A stretch of 64,000 nt of DNA from Agromyces sp. G08B096 (GTDB lineage: Bacteria > Actinomycetota > Actinomycetes > Actinomycetales > Microbacteriaceae). The notes beneath the pieces were generated by a model, which searched no databases, was not told the origin of the DNA, and saw nothing but the letters and a program-made list of their open reading frames with translations. Numbering within the stretch: the first letter of the stretch is position 1; each line of letters opens with the position of its first letter. Where the stretch lies: positions 3,472,001-3,536,000 of the forward strand of contig NZ_CP158374.1 in assembly GCF_040267705.1 (NCBI RefSeq), written 5' to 3'. Below, piece by piece: positions 8,711 to 17,738 of the stretch. The position numbers were made by a program, and so were the translations under genes.

Positions 8711-9879
8711 AGTGCGGTGGCGTACCGGCAGCCGATCGCGATGAGCGCCGTCAGCACCGGGATGACCCACAGCGCGGCGCTCAGCGATGAGACGGCGGAA
8801 AGCATGCCGATGAGCGGCGGGCCGGCGAAGATGCCGATCCAGCCGATCCCGGAGACCACGGTCACCGCGAACCCCGGGTGGGTGCCCGGGATGCGTCCGG
8901 CCGCGCTGAACACCGTCGGAACGACGGTGCCGAGCCCGAGACCGAGTACGAAGAGCGCGGCGATCGCGGCGGGCACGGTGCCGACGAGCAGTGCGCCGGC
9001 GAACGCGACGGCCCCGACCCCGGCGAGGAGCGGCAGCAGGACGTGGATGGGGAACCGGGCGACGAGCCGGTTGCCGAACAGTCGGACGAGGACCATCGCG
9101 AGGGTGAAGCTCGTGTAGCCGAGGCCGGCGGCGGCACCGCCGCCGAGCGAATCGCGAAGGTAGACCGACGACCAATCGGCCACCGCACCCTCGATGAGCA
9201 GCGTCGCGAAGGCGATGCCGCCCAGCACGAGCATCATCGGCGACACCCGGCGCCGCGTCGGCGAGGACCGGGCGCCGTCTGAGGCGGGCTCGGCATCGGC
9301 CAGCATGCGCGTGCTCAGCCAGAGCCCGATCACGAGCGCGGGGGTGCCGATGAGGACGAGCTGGAGGGTCAGCGGTGTGCCGAGCGCGACGCCGGCCGCT
9401 CCGGTCGCCGCACCGACGAACGCGCCGATGCTCCAGCTCGCCTGCATGCCGTTCATGATCGGGCGGTCGCGGACCTTCTCCACCGCGACCGCCTGGGTCG
9501 TCATCGCGATGTCGAGCAGGCCCTGGAAGAGACCCCACACGAGCAGCGCGGCGAACAGCGCCCACAGCGTTCCGGCGAGGCCGACGAACGGTCCCGCCGC
9601 GCAGCAGCCCACGAGCGCGAGCTGCACCAGCCGGCGACTGCCGAGACGCGGGATCACGGCCGAGCTCACCCCGACCGCGAGCAGGGATCCCGCCGGGATG
9701 CCCAGCAGGCCGAGCCCGAGGGCACCGTCGTCCAGTCCGATGTGCGCCTTCACGAGCGGGATGTGCGCAGTCCAGGACGCGAAGAGCAGACCGTGCGAGA
9801 AGAACACGGCGACCACGCCCGTCTGTGCGCGCCGCCCCGCACGGTCTGCCGAGATCGGCGGACGGTGGGTGCCAGCCAC
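8701..9879 (-). CDS. MFS transporter (12-segment, sugar/drug permease type)
   Basis: 392 residues with about 12 predicted membrane helices in two six-helix halves, the usual size for a bacterial major facilitator. The loop between helices 2 and 3 (RLGSRRLVQLA) fits the MFS motif. Substrate is not readable; the FucP/YbjJ-like sub-branch is plausible. GTG start at 9879 sits 6 nt after a -10 (TAGCCT, reverse of 9886-9891), so this gene probably has its own leaderless promoter rather than depending on the upstream gntR gene, from which it is separated by 32 nt. Confidence 0.85.
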   Translation of the reverse strand: MAGTHRPPISADRAGRRAQTGVVAVFFSHGLLFASWTAHIPLVKAHIGLDDGALGLGLLGIPAGSLLAVGVSSAVIPRLGSRRLVQLALVGCCAAGPFVGLAGTLWALFAALLVWGLFQGLLDIAMTTQAVAVEKVRDRPIMNGMQASWSIGAFVGAATGAAGVALGTPLTLQLVLIGTPALVIGLWLSTRMLADAEPASDGARSSPTRRRVSPMMLVLGGIAFATLLIEGAVADWSSVYLRDSLGGGAAAGLGYTSFTLAMVLVRLFGNRLVARFPIHVLLPLLAGVGAVAFAGALLVGTVPAAIAALFVLGLGLGTVVPTVFSAAGRIPGTHPGFAVTVVSGIGWIGIFAGPPLIGMLSAVSSLSAALWVIPVLTALIAIGCRYATALRR

Positions 9880-9885
9880 GACCGC

Positions 9886-9891
9886 AGGCTA
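9886..9891 (-). promoter_or_regulatory. -10 element of a leaderless promoter for the MFS gene
   Basis: TAGCCT reads on the minus strand, 6 nt before the GTG at 9879. The same geometry (TAnnnT, 6-7 nt, ATG/GTG) recurs at several genes of this window. Confidence 0.45.
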
Positions 9892-9911
9892 CCCCACGGC
9901 GCACCCGGCGG

Positions 9912-10676
9912 TCAGCGGTCGACGAGCGTCACCTCGAACGAGTAGCGGTCGGGGCGGTAGCAGTGCTGGCCGAACTCCACGGCGACGCCCGAGTTGTCGA
10001 ACACCGTCCGCGACATGGTGAGGATCGGCGCCCCGCGGGACAGGTCGAGCAGCTCGGCCTCCTGCGAGGTCGCCGCGCGCGCGCCGATGCGCTGCTTGGC
10101 GACCCGCATGGTCACGCCCCTCGCTCGCAGCAGCTGGTACAGCCCGTGCTTCTCGAGCGACTCGCGGTCGAGGTCGGCGAACGGCGCGGGGAGCAGGTTG
10201 TCGAGGATCGCGAGCGGCGCGCCGTCGGCGATCCGCAGCCGCCGGACGTGCAGCACCTCGCTGCCCGGGGCGACGCCGAGCGCCTCGGCGGCGACCTCGT
10301 CGGCCGCGACGGTGCCCACGGCCAGCACCTGCGTCTCGGGCTGCTGGCCCGACCGCTCGAGGTCCTCGTAGAGGCTCGTGAGCTCGACGTTCCGGGTGAC
10401 CTTGCCGTGCACGACCTGCGTGCCGATGCCGCGCCGGCGCACGAGCAGTCCCTGGTCGACCAGGTCTTGGATGGCCCGCCGGATCGTGGGCCGCGACAGG
10501 CCGAGCCGGGCCGCGAGGGCCACCTCGTTCTCGAGTCGCGACCCGGCGGGCAGCGTCTCGTCGCGGATCGCCTGCTCGAGCCGGCTCGCGATCTGGTAGT
10601 AGAGCGGCACGGGACCCGACCGGTCGAGGTCGAGGAACAGCTCGACGGGTAGCCGGTGCTCCGGTAGCTGCGCCAT
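9912..10676 (-). CDS. GntR-family transcriptional regulator (HutC/UTRA subfamily)
   Basis: 254 residues. An N-terminal winged helix (PLYYQIASRLEQAIRDETL...RLGLSRPTIRRAIQDLVDQGLL, about 24-85) is followed by a UTRA effector domain with the typical ending FDNSGVAVEFGQHCYRPDRYSFEV. UTRA regulators sense sugars, sugar phosphates or amino acids. The frame continues upstream, but ATG 10676 is chosen because TTGGAG lies 5 nt before it; GTG 10682 is the alternative. It lies between the iol operon and the ABC/GH38 operon. Its own promoter and the operon's promoter share TGTCAGAAC, which suggests autoregulation and control of the operon. Confidence 0.92.
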   Translation of the reverse strand: MAQLPEHRLPVELFLDLDRSGPVPLYYQIASRLEQAIRDETLPAGSRLENEVALAARLGLSRPTIRRAIQDLVDQGLLVRRRGIGTQVVHGKVTRNVELTSLYEDLERSGQQPETQVLAVGTVAADEVAAEALGVAPGSEVLHVRRLRIADGAPLAILDNLLPAPFADLDRESLEKHGLYQLLRARGVTMRVAKQRIGARAATSQEAELLDLSRGAPILTMSRTVFDNSGVAVEFGQHCYRPDRYSFEVTLVDR

Positions 10677-10698
10677 GCTCACTCCAATTCGTGCGGAT

Positions 10699-10710
10699 GT
10701 TCTGACAGTA
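10699..10710 (-). promoter_or_regulatory. Candidate gntR promoter with operator half-site
   Basis: Minus-strand TACTGT (reverse of 10705-10710) is a plausible -10 and runs into TGTCAGAAC (reverse of 10699-10707). The same nine bases occur between -35 and -10 of the IolE-like operon (reverse of 21360-21368). The position over the start-site region fits autorepression. Confidence 0.45.
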
Positions 10711-10732
10711 GAGGCTCCGGGTGCACCGGCCG

Positions 10733-13543
10733 TCACCCGTGATCGGGGGTGTCCGCCGTGTCGAGCCGACGCCGGAAGGTCTCGATCCTCGCGGCCCCGA
10801 TCACGTACTCGGCGAGGTCGACGTCGGTCTCCAGCACCGCGCCCGCCAGGTCGGTGCGGTCCCATCGCCCGGCGGCGGAGGCGGCCAGCCGCTGCGGATC
10901 GGCGCGGTAGTTCACGAACCGCGCCTCGACCGCCGGGGCGCCGGAGGCATCCGTCACGGTGCGGTACGACTCCAGCACCACGTCGCCGGCGACCTCGAGC
11001 ACCGGCTCCGCAGGGAGCTCGCCGATCGCGCCGCTCGCGCCGCCGGCGCCGGCGACGCCGCCGACGACCGCCGGCCCGCCGCGCGTGCCGCGGACCACCT
11101 CGGGCTCGGAGCGCACCAGTTCGGCCCAGCGCCCCACCTCGGCCTCGGGCCAGCCGGCAGCCGACGGGAGCACGGCGAACGTGGTGTGCACGGGCGTGCC
11201 GAGGTACCGGGCGCCGGGCACGGAGAACTCCGCCCCGGCGGGTTCATCGCGGAGCGGGTGCACGTTGACGCTCATCATGCCGACGGCGCGCACGAGCGTG
11301 AGCGCGATCGCGTCGCCGCCTGACTCGGGATCGGCGACGACCTCGTACTCCGAGTGCTTGGTGACGATGAGGTTCGCGCGGCCCGCGTGCACGAACCGTG
11401 CGACCGGATACGTCGGCAACGGGAACTCGCCCCAGCCGCCCTCGCCGGAGCGCCCGCGCGCGGTCACGGCGTACTGCCCGGCCGCCTCCGAGCCCGCGAG
11501 TTCGGCGACCCCGGCCGGCACGAGCACCCGGAGCCGGTGGTCGGCCGCCGGGTTCACGAAGTCGACGCCGACGCGGAGCAGCGGCTCGCCCTCGCGGAGC
11601 TCGAGCACGGTGTCGACGACGAGCGGCACCCGCTCCGGCGAGCGCCGATCGGGATCCGCCGGGTCGAGCGTCGCCGGCACGTCGTAGCGCCGGCGTACGA
11701 GCAGTCGCCCGCGGATGGGTCCGGCCTCGAGCACGCGCACCTCGACCGACACGGGGTCGGTGATCTCCTGCCCGGGTGCCACCGGGCCGAAGTTGTAGGA
11801 GTCGCCCCGGTCGCCCTCGTCGACGAGGCGCAGCACATCGGTGAGCACGGTCCCGTCGGCCGCCTCGATGCGCACGCCGCCGCGGTCGTCGACCTCGACG
11901 CGGATGCGGGAGTTCGCCAGCGAGCGCTCGCCGACCCGCACGGGGTCGTCCGACGCCGTGGCGGTCGCGGGGTCGAGCGCGACGACGCCGAGCCCGCCGA
12001 CCGGCACGCCGACGACCGCGGTCCGCCTGGGCAGGGCGATGACCTGCACCCGCCACTGGCGCACGCCCGAGGCATCCGAGGCGATGCGCCGTTCGAGCTC
12101 CGCCGTGAAGGCGGCCAGATCGAAATCGCCCACCGGTGCCTCCGCGACGTCGAACTGCAGCCCGTCGTCGCTGAACGACCACGCGTTGATCAGCTGCCCG
12201 AACAGCTCGCGCCCGTGGATCCGCGCGAGCAGCTTCGGCAGCTCGGCGGTGGTCATGGTCTCGTCGCCGAGCACCTCGGGCAGCGCGTCGAGCAGCTGCA
12301 CGCCGCTGCCGAGCTCGAGCCGCTCGGGGTCGTGCAGCCGGATCTCGACGTGAGCACGGCGGGCGAATCCGGTGGGGTTCGCGACGACGTGGCGGTCGGG
12401 CGTGACGGATGCGGCGAGCCGTTCCATCGTGCGGAGCGTCACGCCCCGCGCGACGTGGGCGGCGGTCGCGAGCCGGTTCTCGACCTCGGCGGCCGTGGCA
12501 TCCACCCCGCAGCCCGTGACGGAATCGTGGGCGGTGCTCTCCACGAGCCGGTACCACGCGGTGTCGAAGAAGGCGCGGTGGTCGTCGGCTCCGAAGGCGG
12601 CGTCGAGCCGCTCGGCGGTGCTGAGCCGCCGCTCGGCCTCGGCCATCGCGCGCTTGAGGTTCGTCCGGATCGAGAACACGCCGGGCAGCAGGTTTCCCCG
12701 GGCGTGGGAGCGCAGTTCGCCCGCGACCGTCGGCAGCCCGGCGAGGGCGTCGTCATCGCCCGCCGACCAGGCCGGGGCGACCCGCTCGACATAGCCCTCG
12801 ATGGTTTCGACCGCCAGGCGTACGGCGCCGAGGCGCTCGTTCGCCGCGTCGACGACCTGCATGAGGTCGGCGGGCGGGGCGCTGTGGTCGGTGCCGAGCA
12901 TGCCGAGCACGGGATCCGCGCCGTACCAGCCGGCGATCGAGCGCCCGTACTCGGCGACCAGCGCATCCAGTTGCCCCGGCAGGGCGAACAGGTCGAGCGC
13001 GTTGCCGTAGCCGTCGAGGAGGTACTCCGTCCGCACGGCGGAGCCGTCGGGCGCGACCCACGCGAACCCGTGCCGGTCGATGCGCGCCGGCACCCCGCGC
13101 CAGAGCGCCGCGTGCCGGAGGCCGAACCCACGCAGGAACTGCGGCATCTGCGCCGCATGGCCGAACATGTCGGGCAGGTACCCGACGCGCATCTCCGGCC
13201 CGATACGGCGGCTCGCGGCGATGCCGAGCTCGAGGTTGCGCACGATCGTCTCGCCGTCGCAGAGGAACTCGTCGAGCAGGATCAGGAACGGCCCGATCGC
13301 AAGCTGCCCGCGCGCGACGGCCGCGGCGACGCGGTCGCGCTGCTCGGGCCGGATCTCGAGGTAGTCGTCGACGGCGGCCGCCTGGCCGTCGAGGGTGAAC
13401 CGGTAGCCGGGGTTCGCCTCGAGCGTGTCGAGCAGGCGGTCGAGCATGTGCACGAGGCGCAGACGGAACACGTCGTGCGGCTCGTACCATTCGCGATCCC
13501 AGTGGGTGTGCGGGACGACGACGAGTTCGTCGGGGGCATCCAT
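10733..13543 (-). CDS. Alpha-mannosidase, glycoside hydrolase family 38
   Basis: 936 residues without a signal peptide, so a cytoplasmic enzyme acting on imported alpha-mannosides. The N-terminal GH38 catalytic domain shows the zinc motif PHTHWDREWYE (about 11-21) and the nucleophile region GYLPDMFGHAAQMP (Asp near residue 121). A central three-helix domain and C-terminal beta-sandwiches follow. GGAG lies 8 nt before ATG 13543. The gene follows a PHP-domain gene and an ABC transporter in one minus-strand operon. The operon also carries IolE-like and IolG-like genes, which hints at a mannose-containing cyclitol or sugar substrate; that is inference. GH38 members differ in linkage preference and this one is not resolved. 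Confidence 0.9.
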   Translation of the reverse strand: MDAPDELVVVPHTHWDREWYEPHDVFRLRLVHMLDRLLDTLEANPGYRFTLDGQAAAVDDYLEIRPEQRDRVAAAVARGQLAIGPFLILLDEFLCDGETIVRNLELGIAASRRIGPEMRVGYLPDMFGHAAQMPQFLRGFGLRHAALWRGVPARIDRHGFAWVAPDGSAVRTEYLLDGYGNALDLFALPGQLDALVAEYGRSIAGWYGADPVLGMLGTDHSAPPADLMQVVDAANERLGAVRLAVETIEGYVERVAPAWSAGDDDALAGLPTVAGELRSHARGNLLPGVFSIRTNLKRAMAEAERRLSTAERLDAAFGADDHRAFFDTAWYRLVESTAHDSVTGCGVDATAAEVENRLATAAHVARGVTLRTMERLAASVTPDRHVVANPTGFARRAHVEIRLHDPERLELGSGVQLLDALPEVLGDETMTTAELPKLLARIHGRELFGQLINAWSFSDDGLQFDVAEAPVGDFDLAAFTAELERRIASDASGVRQWRVQVIALPRRTAVVGVPVGGLGVVALDPATATASDDPVRVGERSLANSRIRVEVDDRGGVRIEAADGTVLTDVLRLVDEGDRGDSYNFGPVAPGQEITDPVSVEVRVLEAGPIRGRLLVRRRYDVPATLDPADPDRRSPERVPLVVDTVLELREGEPLLRVGVDFVNPAADHRLRVLVPAGVAELAGSEAAGQYAVTARGRSGEGGWGEFPLPTYPVARFVHAGRANLIVTKHSEYEVVADPESGGDAIALTLVRAVGMMSVNVHPLRDEPAGAEFSVPGARYLGTPVHTTFAVLPSAAGWPEAEVGRWAELVRSEPEVVRGTRGGPAVVGGVAGAGGASGAIGELPAEPVLEVAGDVVLESYRTVTDASGAPAVEARFVNYRADPQRLAASAAGRWDRTDLAGAVLETDVDLAEYVIGAARIETFRRRLDTADTPDHG

Positions 13544-13603
13544 CGGTGGTCTCCGGTTCGGTGCGGTGGGCTGGGCAGGGTGGGCGCGGTCGCTCGCCGG
13601 CCG

Positions 13604-14860
13604 TCAGGCGCTGAGCGCCATGATGCGCCGGTCGGCGAGGACGAGGTGGAACGGGCCGTCGGCCGGGTCGGCCGCGAACGACGCCCGGGCGGAGGTGACC
13701 GTGCGACGGCGGCCGGCGCCGTCGACGAGCACGAGCCCCTCGGCGTCGACGGCCACGAGCTCGCCGCCCACACGGAGGAGGGCGGGTGTGCCCATGAGGT
13801 CGGGCAGCAGCACGCCATCGGCGAAGGTGCTGCCGCCGGTCACCGCGGTGCGGCCGCGGCGGACCCCGTCGAGGATCGCCTCGGCGCTGTCGTCCTCGGC
13901 CGCGACCCAGGTCGTCGGGGTGCCGGGACGCTGCGGCTCCTCGAGCAGGTGCGTGTCGCTTCCGCCGAGGATCGTCGCCCCGGCCGGCCAGGTGCGGAAC
14001 CACGCGAACGGCGCCGTCGAGATGAGCTCGTGGAACCAGGTCGAGTGCCAGAGCTCGACCCCGGCCGGGCGTCGCTCGAGGCGGTGCAGCCACGAGCAGT
14101 CGCCCGAGATCGGATGGTTGATGCTGAGGATGCCTCCCCGCCGCTCGACCTCGTCGACCCAGGTCTGCGCGGGTCGGCGGAAGTCGATCCACCCGATGTC
14201 GCCGAAGGCGTTCGCGTGCCCGAGGTGGGTGGTGACCTCCTGGCCGGGCAGCAGCGTGATGCCGTGCCTGGCTCCCTCGGCGGGCAGGTGGGCGTGGTGG
14301 CTGACCGTGTTGTGGTCGGTCACCGCCATGAAGTCGAGACCGGATGCGACGCCGAGTGCCGCGAGGCCGCCGATCGGCAGCCGGCCGTCGGAGTGCAGCG
14401 TGTGGCCGTGGAAGTCGCCCGCGTACCAGGTGAGCCCAGGGTCGGCCGGCAGGCCGCGGTCGCTGCCGCGGAGCCGCCGTTCGACGGGCGGCGCCGCGGG
14501 CATCGGCGGCACGGGGCGGGTCGCGGGGACCTGGATCTCCACATCGACGTCCACGCCCTGCGCCGGCACGCGGTGCAGGCCGAGCACGACCTTCCACTCC
14601 CCCGCTTCGGGTCGCCCCGGGAGATACCCGGGCGTCGCGGCATCCGCGGCGATCACGTACTCGGTGCGCGCGCCGCCCGACCAGCCGCGCCACCCGGCGG
14701 CGCCCTCGCAGCCGAGGTCGATGCCCGCCTCGGTCGGGTCGAACCGGATCGCCACCTCGAGCGAGTCGGTGCCCGCCGGCACGTCGAACGGCACCTCGAC
14801 GTAGCGGTGCTCGTTCTGCGTGTCGAGCGTGACGTGGATCCGGCGGCGGATGACGCCCAC
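13604..14860 (-). CDS. PHP-domain metallo-phosphoesterase, CehA/McbA-like
   Basis: 418 residues, no signal peptide. A beta-rich N-terminal region (about 1-140) precedes a PHP domain with the expected metal ligands: GDFHGHTLHSDGRL (His-x-His), VTDHNTVSHH (Asp-His), PGQEVTTHLGHANAF and ILGGSDTHLLEEP (Asp-x-His). The family hydrolyses phosphoesters and, in CehA, a carbamate. It begins with GTG only 3 nt after the ATPase gene's stop and is followed by the GH38 gene, so it belongs to the import-and-hydrolysis operon. Removal of a phosphate from an imported phospho-glycan is an attractive but unproven role. Confidence 0.85.
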   Translation of the reverse strand: MGVIRRRIHVTLDTQNEHRYVEVPFDVPAGTDSLEVAIRFDPTEAGIDLGCEGAAGWRGWSGGARTEYVIAADAATPGYLPGRPEAGEWKVVLGLHRVPAQGVDVDVEIQVPATRPVPPMPAAPPVERRLRGSDRGLPADPGLTWYAGDFHGHTLHSDGRLPIGGLAALGVASGLDFMAVTDHNTVSHHAHLPAEGARHGITLLPGQEVTTHLGHANAFGDIGWIDFRRPAQTWVDEVERRGGILSINHPISGDCSWLHRLERRPAGVELWHSTWFHELISTAPFAWFRTWPAGATILGGSDTHLLEEPQRPGTPTTWVAAEDDSAEAILDGVRRGRTAVTGGSTFADGVLLPDLMGTPALLRVGGELVAVDAEGLVLVDGAGRRRTVTSARASFAADPADGPFHLVLADRRIMALSA

Positions 14861-14863
14861 GCC

Positions 14864-15937
14864 TCAGCCGATCCGCTCGGTCGAGTCCGCGTCGAAGAGC
14901 AGCGTCTTCGCCGTCTGCGGCACGACCCAGCCGCGGTCGCCTGGGGCCGGCTCCTGGTCTTCAGGCACCGCGACCTGCAGCTTCAGGTCGCCGACGTTCA
15001 CGACGATGAGCACGCTCGCGCCGAGGTTCTCGACGACGCTCACCTCGGCGGGCAGGGCGCCTGCCTCCTCCGCGGTCGCCCAGCGCAGGTACTCGGGCCG
15101 GATGCCCCACACCACCTGCTGTCCGTCGCGCACGAGCCCGTCGGTGCCGGGCGGCAGCGCCACGGTCACGCCGCCGAGGGCGAGCGAGCCGCCTGCCACC
15201 TCGCCCGGCAGCAGGTTCATCGGATTCGACCCGATGAAGCCCGCGACGAACGTGTTGTTCGGGCGCTGGAAGACCTCGCGCGGCGTGCCGATCTGCTGCA
15301 GCTTCCCCGCCCGCATGACCGCGATGCGGTCGGCGAGCGCGAGCGCCTCCGCCTGGTCGTGCGTGACGAAGACCGTCGTCACGCCGAGGTCGCGCTGCAG
15401 CTCCTTCAGGAACGTGCGCGCCTCGAGCCGGAGCCGGGCGTCGAGGTTCGACAACGGCTCGTCGAGCAGGAGCACGTCGGGCCGGGTGGCCACGGCGCGC
15501 GCGAGCGCGACGCGCTGCTGCTGGCCGCCCGAGAGCTGCCCCGGACGGCGCTCGATCAGCCCCTGCAGCGAGAGCCCGTCGGCGACCTTCGAGGCCGTCG
15601 CCCGGCGTTCGTCGCGCTTCACGCGCTTGATCCGCAGGGGGTAGGCGATGTTGTCGGCGACATCCATGTGCGGGAACAGCGCGTAGTCCTGGAAGACCAT
15701 CGCGACGCCGCGCTCGCCCGGCTCGGCGTTCGTCACGTCGCGGTCGCCGATCACGAGCGAGCCGCCCGTGATCGCCTCGAGGCCTGCGATGGAGCGCAGC
15801 AGCGTCGTCTTGCCGCAGCCCGAGGGGCCGAGCAGCGCGAAGAACTCGCCGTCGCGGATCTCGACGTCGATCTCGTCGACGCCGCGGACGCCTCCGGGGT
15901 ACTCCTTGACGAGTTGAGTGGCGGTGATGCCGGCCAT
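14864..15937 (-). CDS. ABC transporter ATP-binding protein, MsmK/UgpC type
   Basis: 357 residues. Walker A GPSGCGKTT (about 38-46), Q-loop, signature LSGGQQQR, Walker B LLLDEP and the H-loop THD are all present. A C-terminal TOBE/OB regulatory region covers about 240-350. This architecture powers CUT1 carbohydrate importers. The start overlaps the stop of the second permease as ATGA. It is the only sugar-importer ATPase in the window. The mannan-locus importer at 43.6-46.8 kb lacks one, and MsmK-type ATPases are known to serve several importers in other Gram-positive bacteria, so sharing is possible. Confidence 0.95.
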   Translation of the reverse strand: MAGITATQLVKEYPGGVRGVDEIDVEIRDGEFFALLGPSGCGKTTLLRSIAGLEAITGGSLVIGDRDVTNAEPGERGVAMVFQDYALFPHMDVADNIAYPLRIKRVKRDERRATASKVADGLSLQGLIERRPGQLSGGQQQRVALARAVATRPDVLLLDEPLSNLDARLRLEARTFLKELQRDLGVTTVFVTHDQAEALALADRIAVMRAGKLQQIGTPREVFQRPNNTFVAGFIGSNPMNLLPGEVAGGSLALGGVTVALPPGTDGLVRDGQQVVWGIRPEYLRWATAEEAGALPAEVSVVENLGASVLIVVNVGDLKLQVAVPEDQEPAPGDRGWVVPQTAKTLLFDADSTERIG

Positions 15938-16809
15938 CAGGACTTGATACCTCCATGGAAGCGGAAACCGTAACGACGGTTGACGACGAAGTAGATGATG
16001 AGCACCGGTGCCGAGAACAGCAGGGCGAACGTCGAGATGAGGCGGAGATCGGCCTGGCCGCTCTCCGTGTAGAAGGTGTACATGAGCACGGCCGCCGGCT
16101 GCAGGTCGGGGCTGCGGAGCAGGATGAAGGGCACCAGGAAGTTGCCCCACACCTGCACGATGGTCCAGATCGCGATGAAGGCCAGTCCCGGGCGGGCGAT
16201 CGGGGCGACCACGTCCTTCAGGATCCGGAACGGCCCAGCGCCGTAGAGCCGCGCCGACTCCTCGTAGGACTTCGGGATGGAGTCCATGAAGTCCTTCAGG
16301 ATGAAGATGACGGTGGGCAGGATGCCTCCGGCCAGCACGAGCAGCACGCCCACGTAGTTGTTGATGAGGCCGAGCTGGGTGATGATCTGGAACGTCGGCA
16401 CCATGGCGGCCGTGCCCGTCACGATCGACGAGAGCAGCAGCAGCCCGTAGAGGATGCCGTCGCGTCCGGGGATCCGGATGCGCGACATCGCGTACGCCGC
16501 GAGGGCGCCGAGCACGACCACCACGATCATGGTGCCGACGCCGAGGATCAGCGAGTTGCCGATCGAGCGCAGCGCGTAGGGGTTCTCGGCGAGCCTGGCG
16601 AAGTTGTCGAGCGTCCAGTCGGGCCACTCGAGCGATAGCGACGGCGTCGCGTCGAACGGCGCGAGCACGAGCCAGACCATCGGCAGCGCGAACAGCACGC
16701 CCACGAGCGCCATGAGCACCGCGAACAGGACTCGCGAGACGTAGTGCCGGACGGTGCGGTTGCGGGCGACGGTCTTCACGGGCCCGGTCTTCACGGGTGT
16801 CGCGGTCAT
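15937..16809 (-). CDS. Carbohydrate ABC transporter permease (MalG-type)
   Basis: 290 residues, six membrane segments. The cytoplasmic EAA loop reads YEESARLYGAGPFRILKDVV, followed by P-A-R-P, as in CUT1 inner-membrane subunits. The start overlaps the first permease's stop (ATGA at 16809-16806 on the minus strand) and the stop overlaps the ATPase start, so all four transporter genes are translationally linked. It forms the channel with its partner; substrate is set mainly by the binding protein. Confidence 0.94.
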   Translation of the reverse strand: MTATPVKTGPVKTVARNRTVRHYVSRVLFAVLMALVGVLFALPMVWLVLAPFDATPSLSLEWPDWTLDNFARLAENPYALRSIGNSLILGVGTMIVVVVLGALAAYAMSRIRIPGRDGILYGLLLLSSIVTGTAAMVPTFQIITQLGLINNYVGVLLVLAGGILPTVIFILKDFMDSIPKSYEESARLYGAGPFRILKDVVAPIARPGLAFIAIWTIVQVWGNFLVPFILLRSPDLQPAAVLMYTFYTESGQADLRLISTFALLFSAPVLIIYFVVNRRYGFRFHGGIKS

Positions 16810-17738
16810 CGCTTCCTCCTCCCCTGCGCCACGCGCACGTACCCGAGCGCGATGACCAGGTTGATCAGCAGCATGATGAGCGAGATCGCGGCGCCGAGGC
16901 CGAGCTGGCCGCCGGGGATCGCCGTCTCGTAGATGTACACCGAGAGGATCTCGGTCTTGCCGTTCGGCCCGCCCGCCGTCACGAGGTACGGGGTGAACGT
17001 GTTGAACGTCCAGAGGGTGATGAGCAGCGTGTTCGTGAGGATGTGGCCCTTGATGTTCGGCACGATCACGTCGCGCAGCTGCTGCCAGCCCGAGGCGCCG
17101 ACCATCTTCGCGCTCTCGATCTGCGACGGGGGCACGGCGCTGAGCGCCGAGGAGAACAGCTGCATGGAGAACGCGGTGCCGACCCAGATGTTGAAGACGA
17201 TGATCGCCTCCATCGGGTGGTCGATGAGCCAGGCGGTGCCCTCGGTGCCGAGCAATGCGTTCACGGTGCCCGAGCGCCGGTCGAGGAGCGCGAGCCAGAG
17301 GAACGAGGCCACCGATGCGGGGATGACCCACGCCGCGAGCACGAGTCCCTCGATGAGCGCCTTCGCCCAGCCGCGGATGTTGCGCACGCTCCAGGCGAGC
17401 CCGAACCCGATGAGGGTCTGGCCGACGATGCCCGAGGCGATCACGAAGATCAGCGTGAGCCAGAGCGAGTTCCAGAACGACGGGTCGGTGAGCGCCTCGA
17501 CGTAGTTGTCGAGGCCGACGAAGTCGGGCGACGCAGCCTGCAGGCCCGTCAACCGGTAGTCGGTCATGCCGAGCCAGATCGTCCACACCGCAGGGAACAG
17601 CAGGAAGACGCCGATGATGATGAGGGCGGGGGCGACGAAGAGCCCGGCTCTGGCGGTGCCGAGCCCGGCGACGTCGTCGGCCCGCCGCCGGCGGGGAGCG
17701 ATCGCGCTCCCCGCCGGCGTGGTGGTGCCGGTCGTCAT
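16806..17738 (-). CDS. Carbohydrate ABC transporter permease (MalF-type)
   Basis: 310 residues. A cytoplasmic N-terminal tail of about 30 residues rich in Thr and Arg is followed by six membrane segments. The EAA loop reads IESAKMVGASGWQQLRDVIV. Start ATG 17738 overlaps the stop of the binding-protein gene. It pairs with the MalG-type permease in the IolE/IolG/GH38 operon. Confidence 0.94.
   Translation of the reverse strand: MTTGTTTPAGSAIAPRRRRADDVAGLGTARAGLFVAPALIIIGVFLLFPAVWTIWLGMTDYRLTGLQAASPDFVGLDNYVEALTDPSFWNSLWLTLIFVIASGIVGQTLIGFGLAWSVRNIRGWAKALIEGLVLAAWVIPASVASFLWLALLDRRSGTVNALLGTEGTAWLIDHPMEAIIVFNIWVGTAFSMQLFSSALSAVPPSQIESAKMVGASGWQQLRDVIVPNIKGHILTNTLLITLWTFNTFTPYLVTAGGPNGKTEILSVYIYETAIPGGQLGLGAAISLIMLLINLVIALGYVRVAQGRRKR

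Noticed and set aside
11354..15973. A 1539-codon open frame on the plus strand opposite the GH38, PHP and ATPase genes, and many similar long antisense frames
   Set aside because: Third-position GC bias removes stops from the complementary frame. The translations are Arg/Ala/Gly/Pro-rich and show no domains, while the opposite strand carries clear enzyme motifs.
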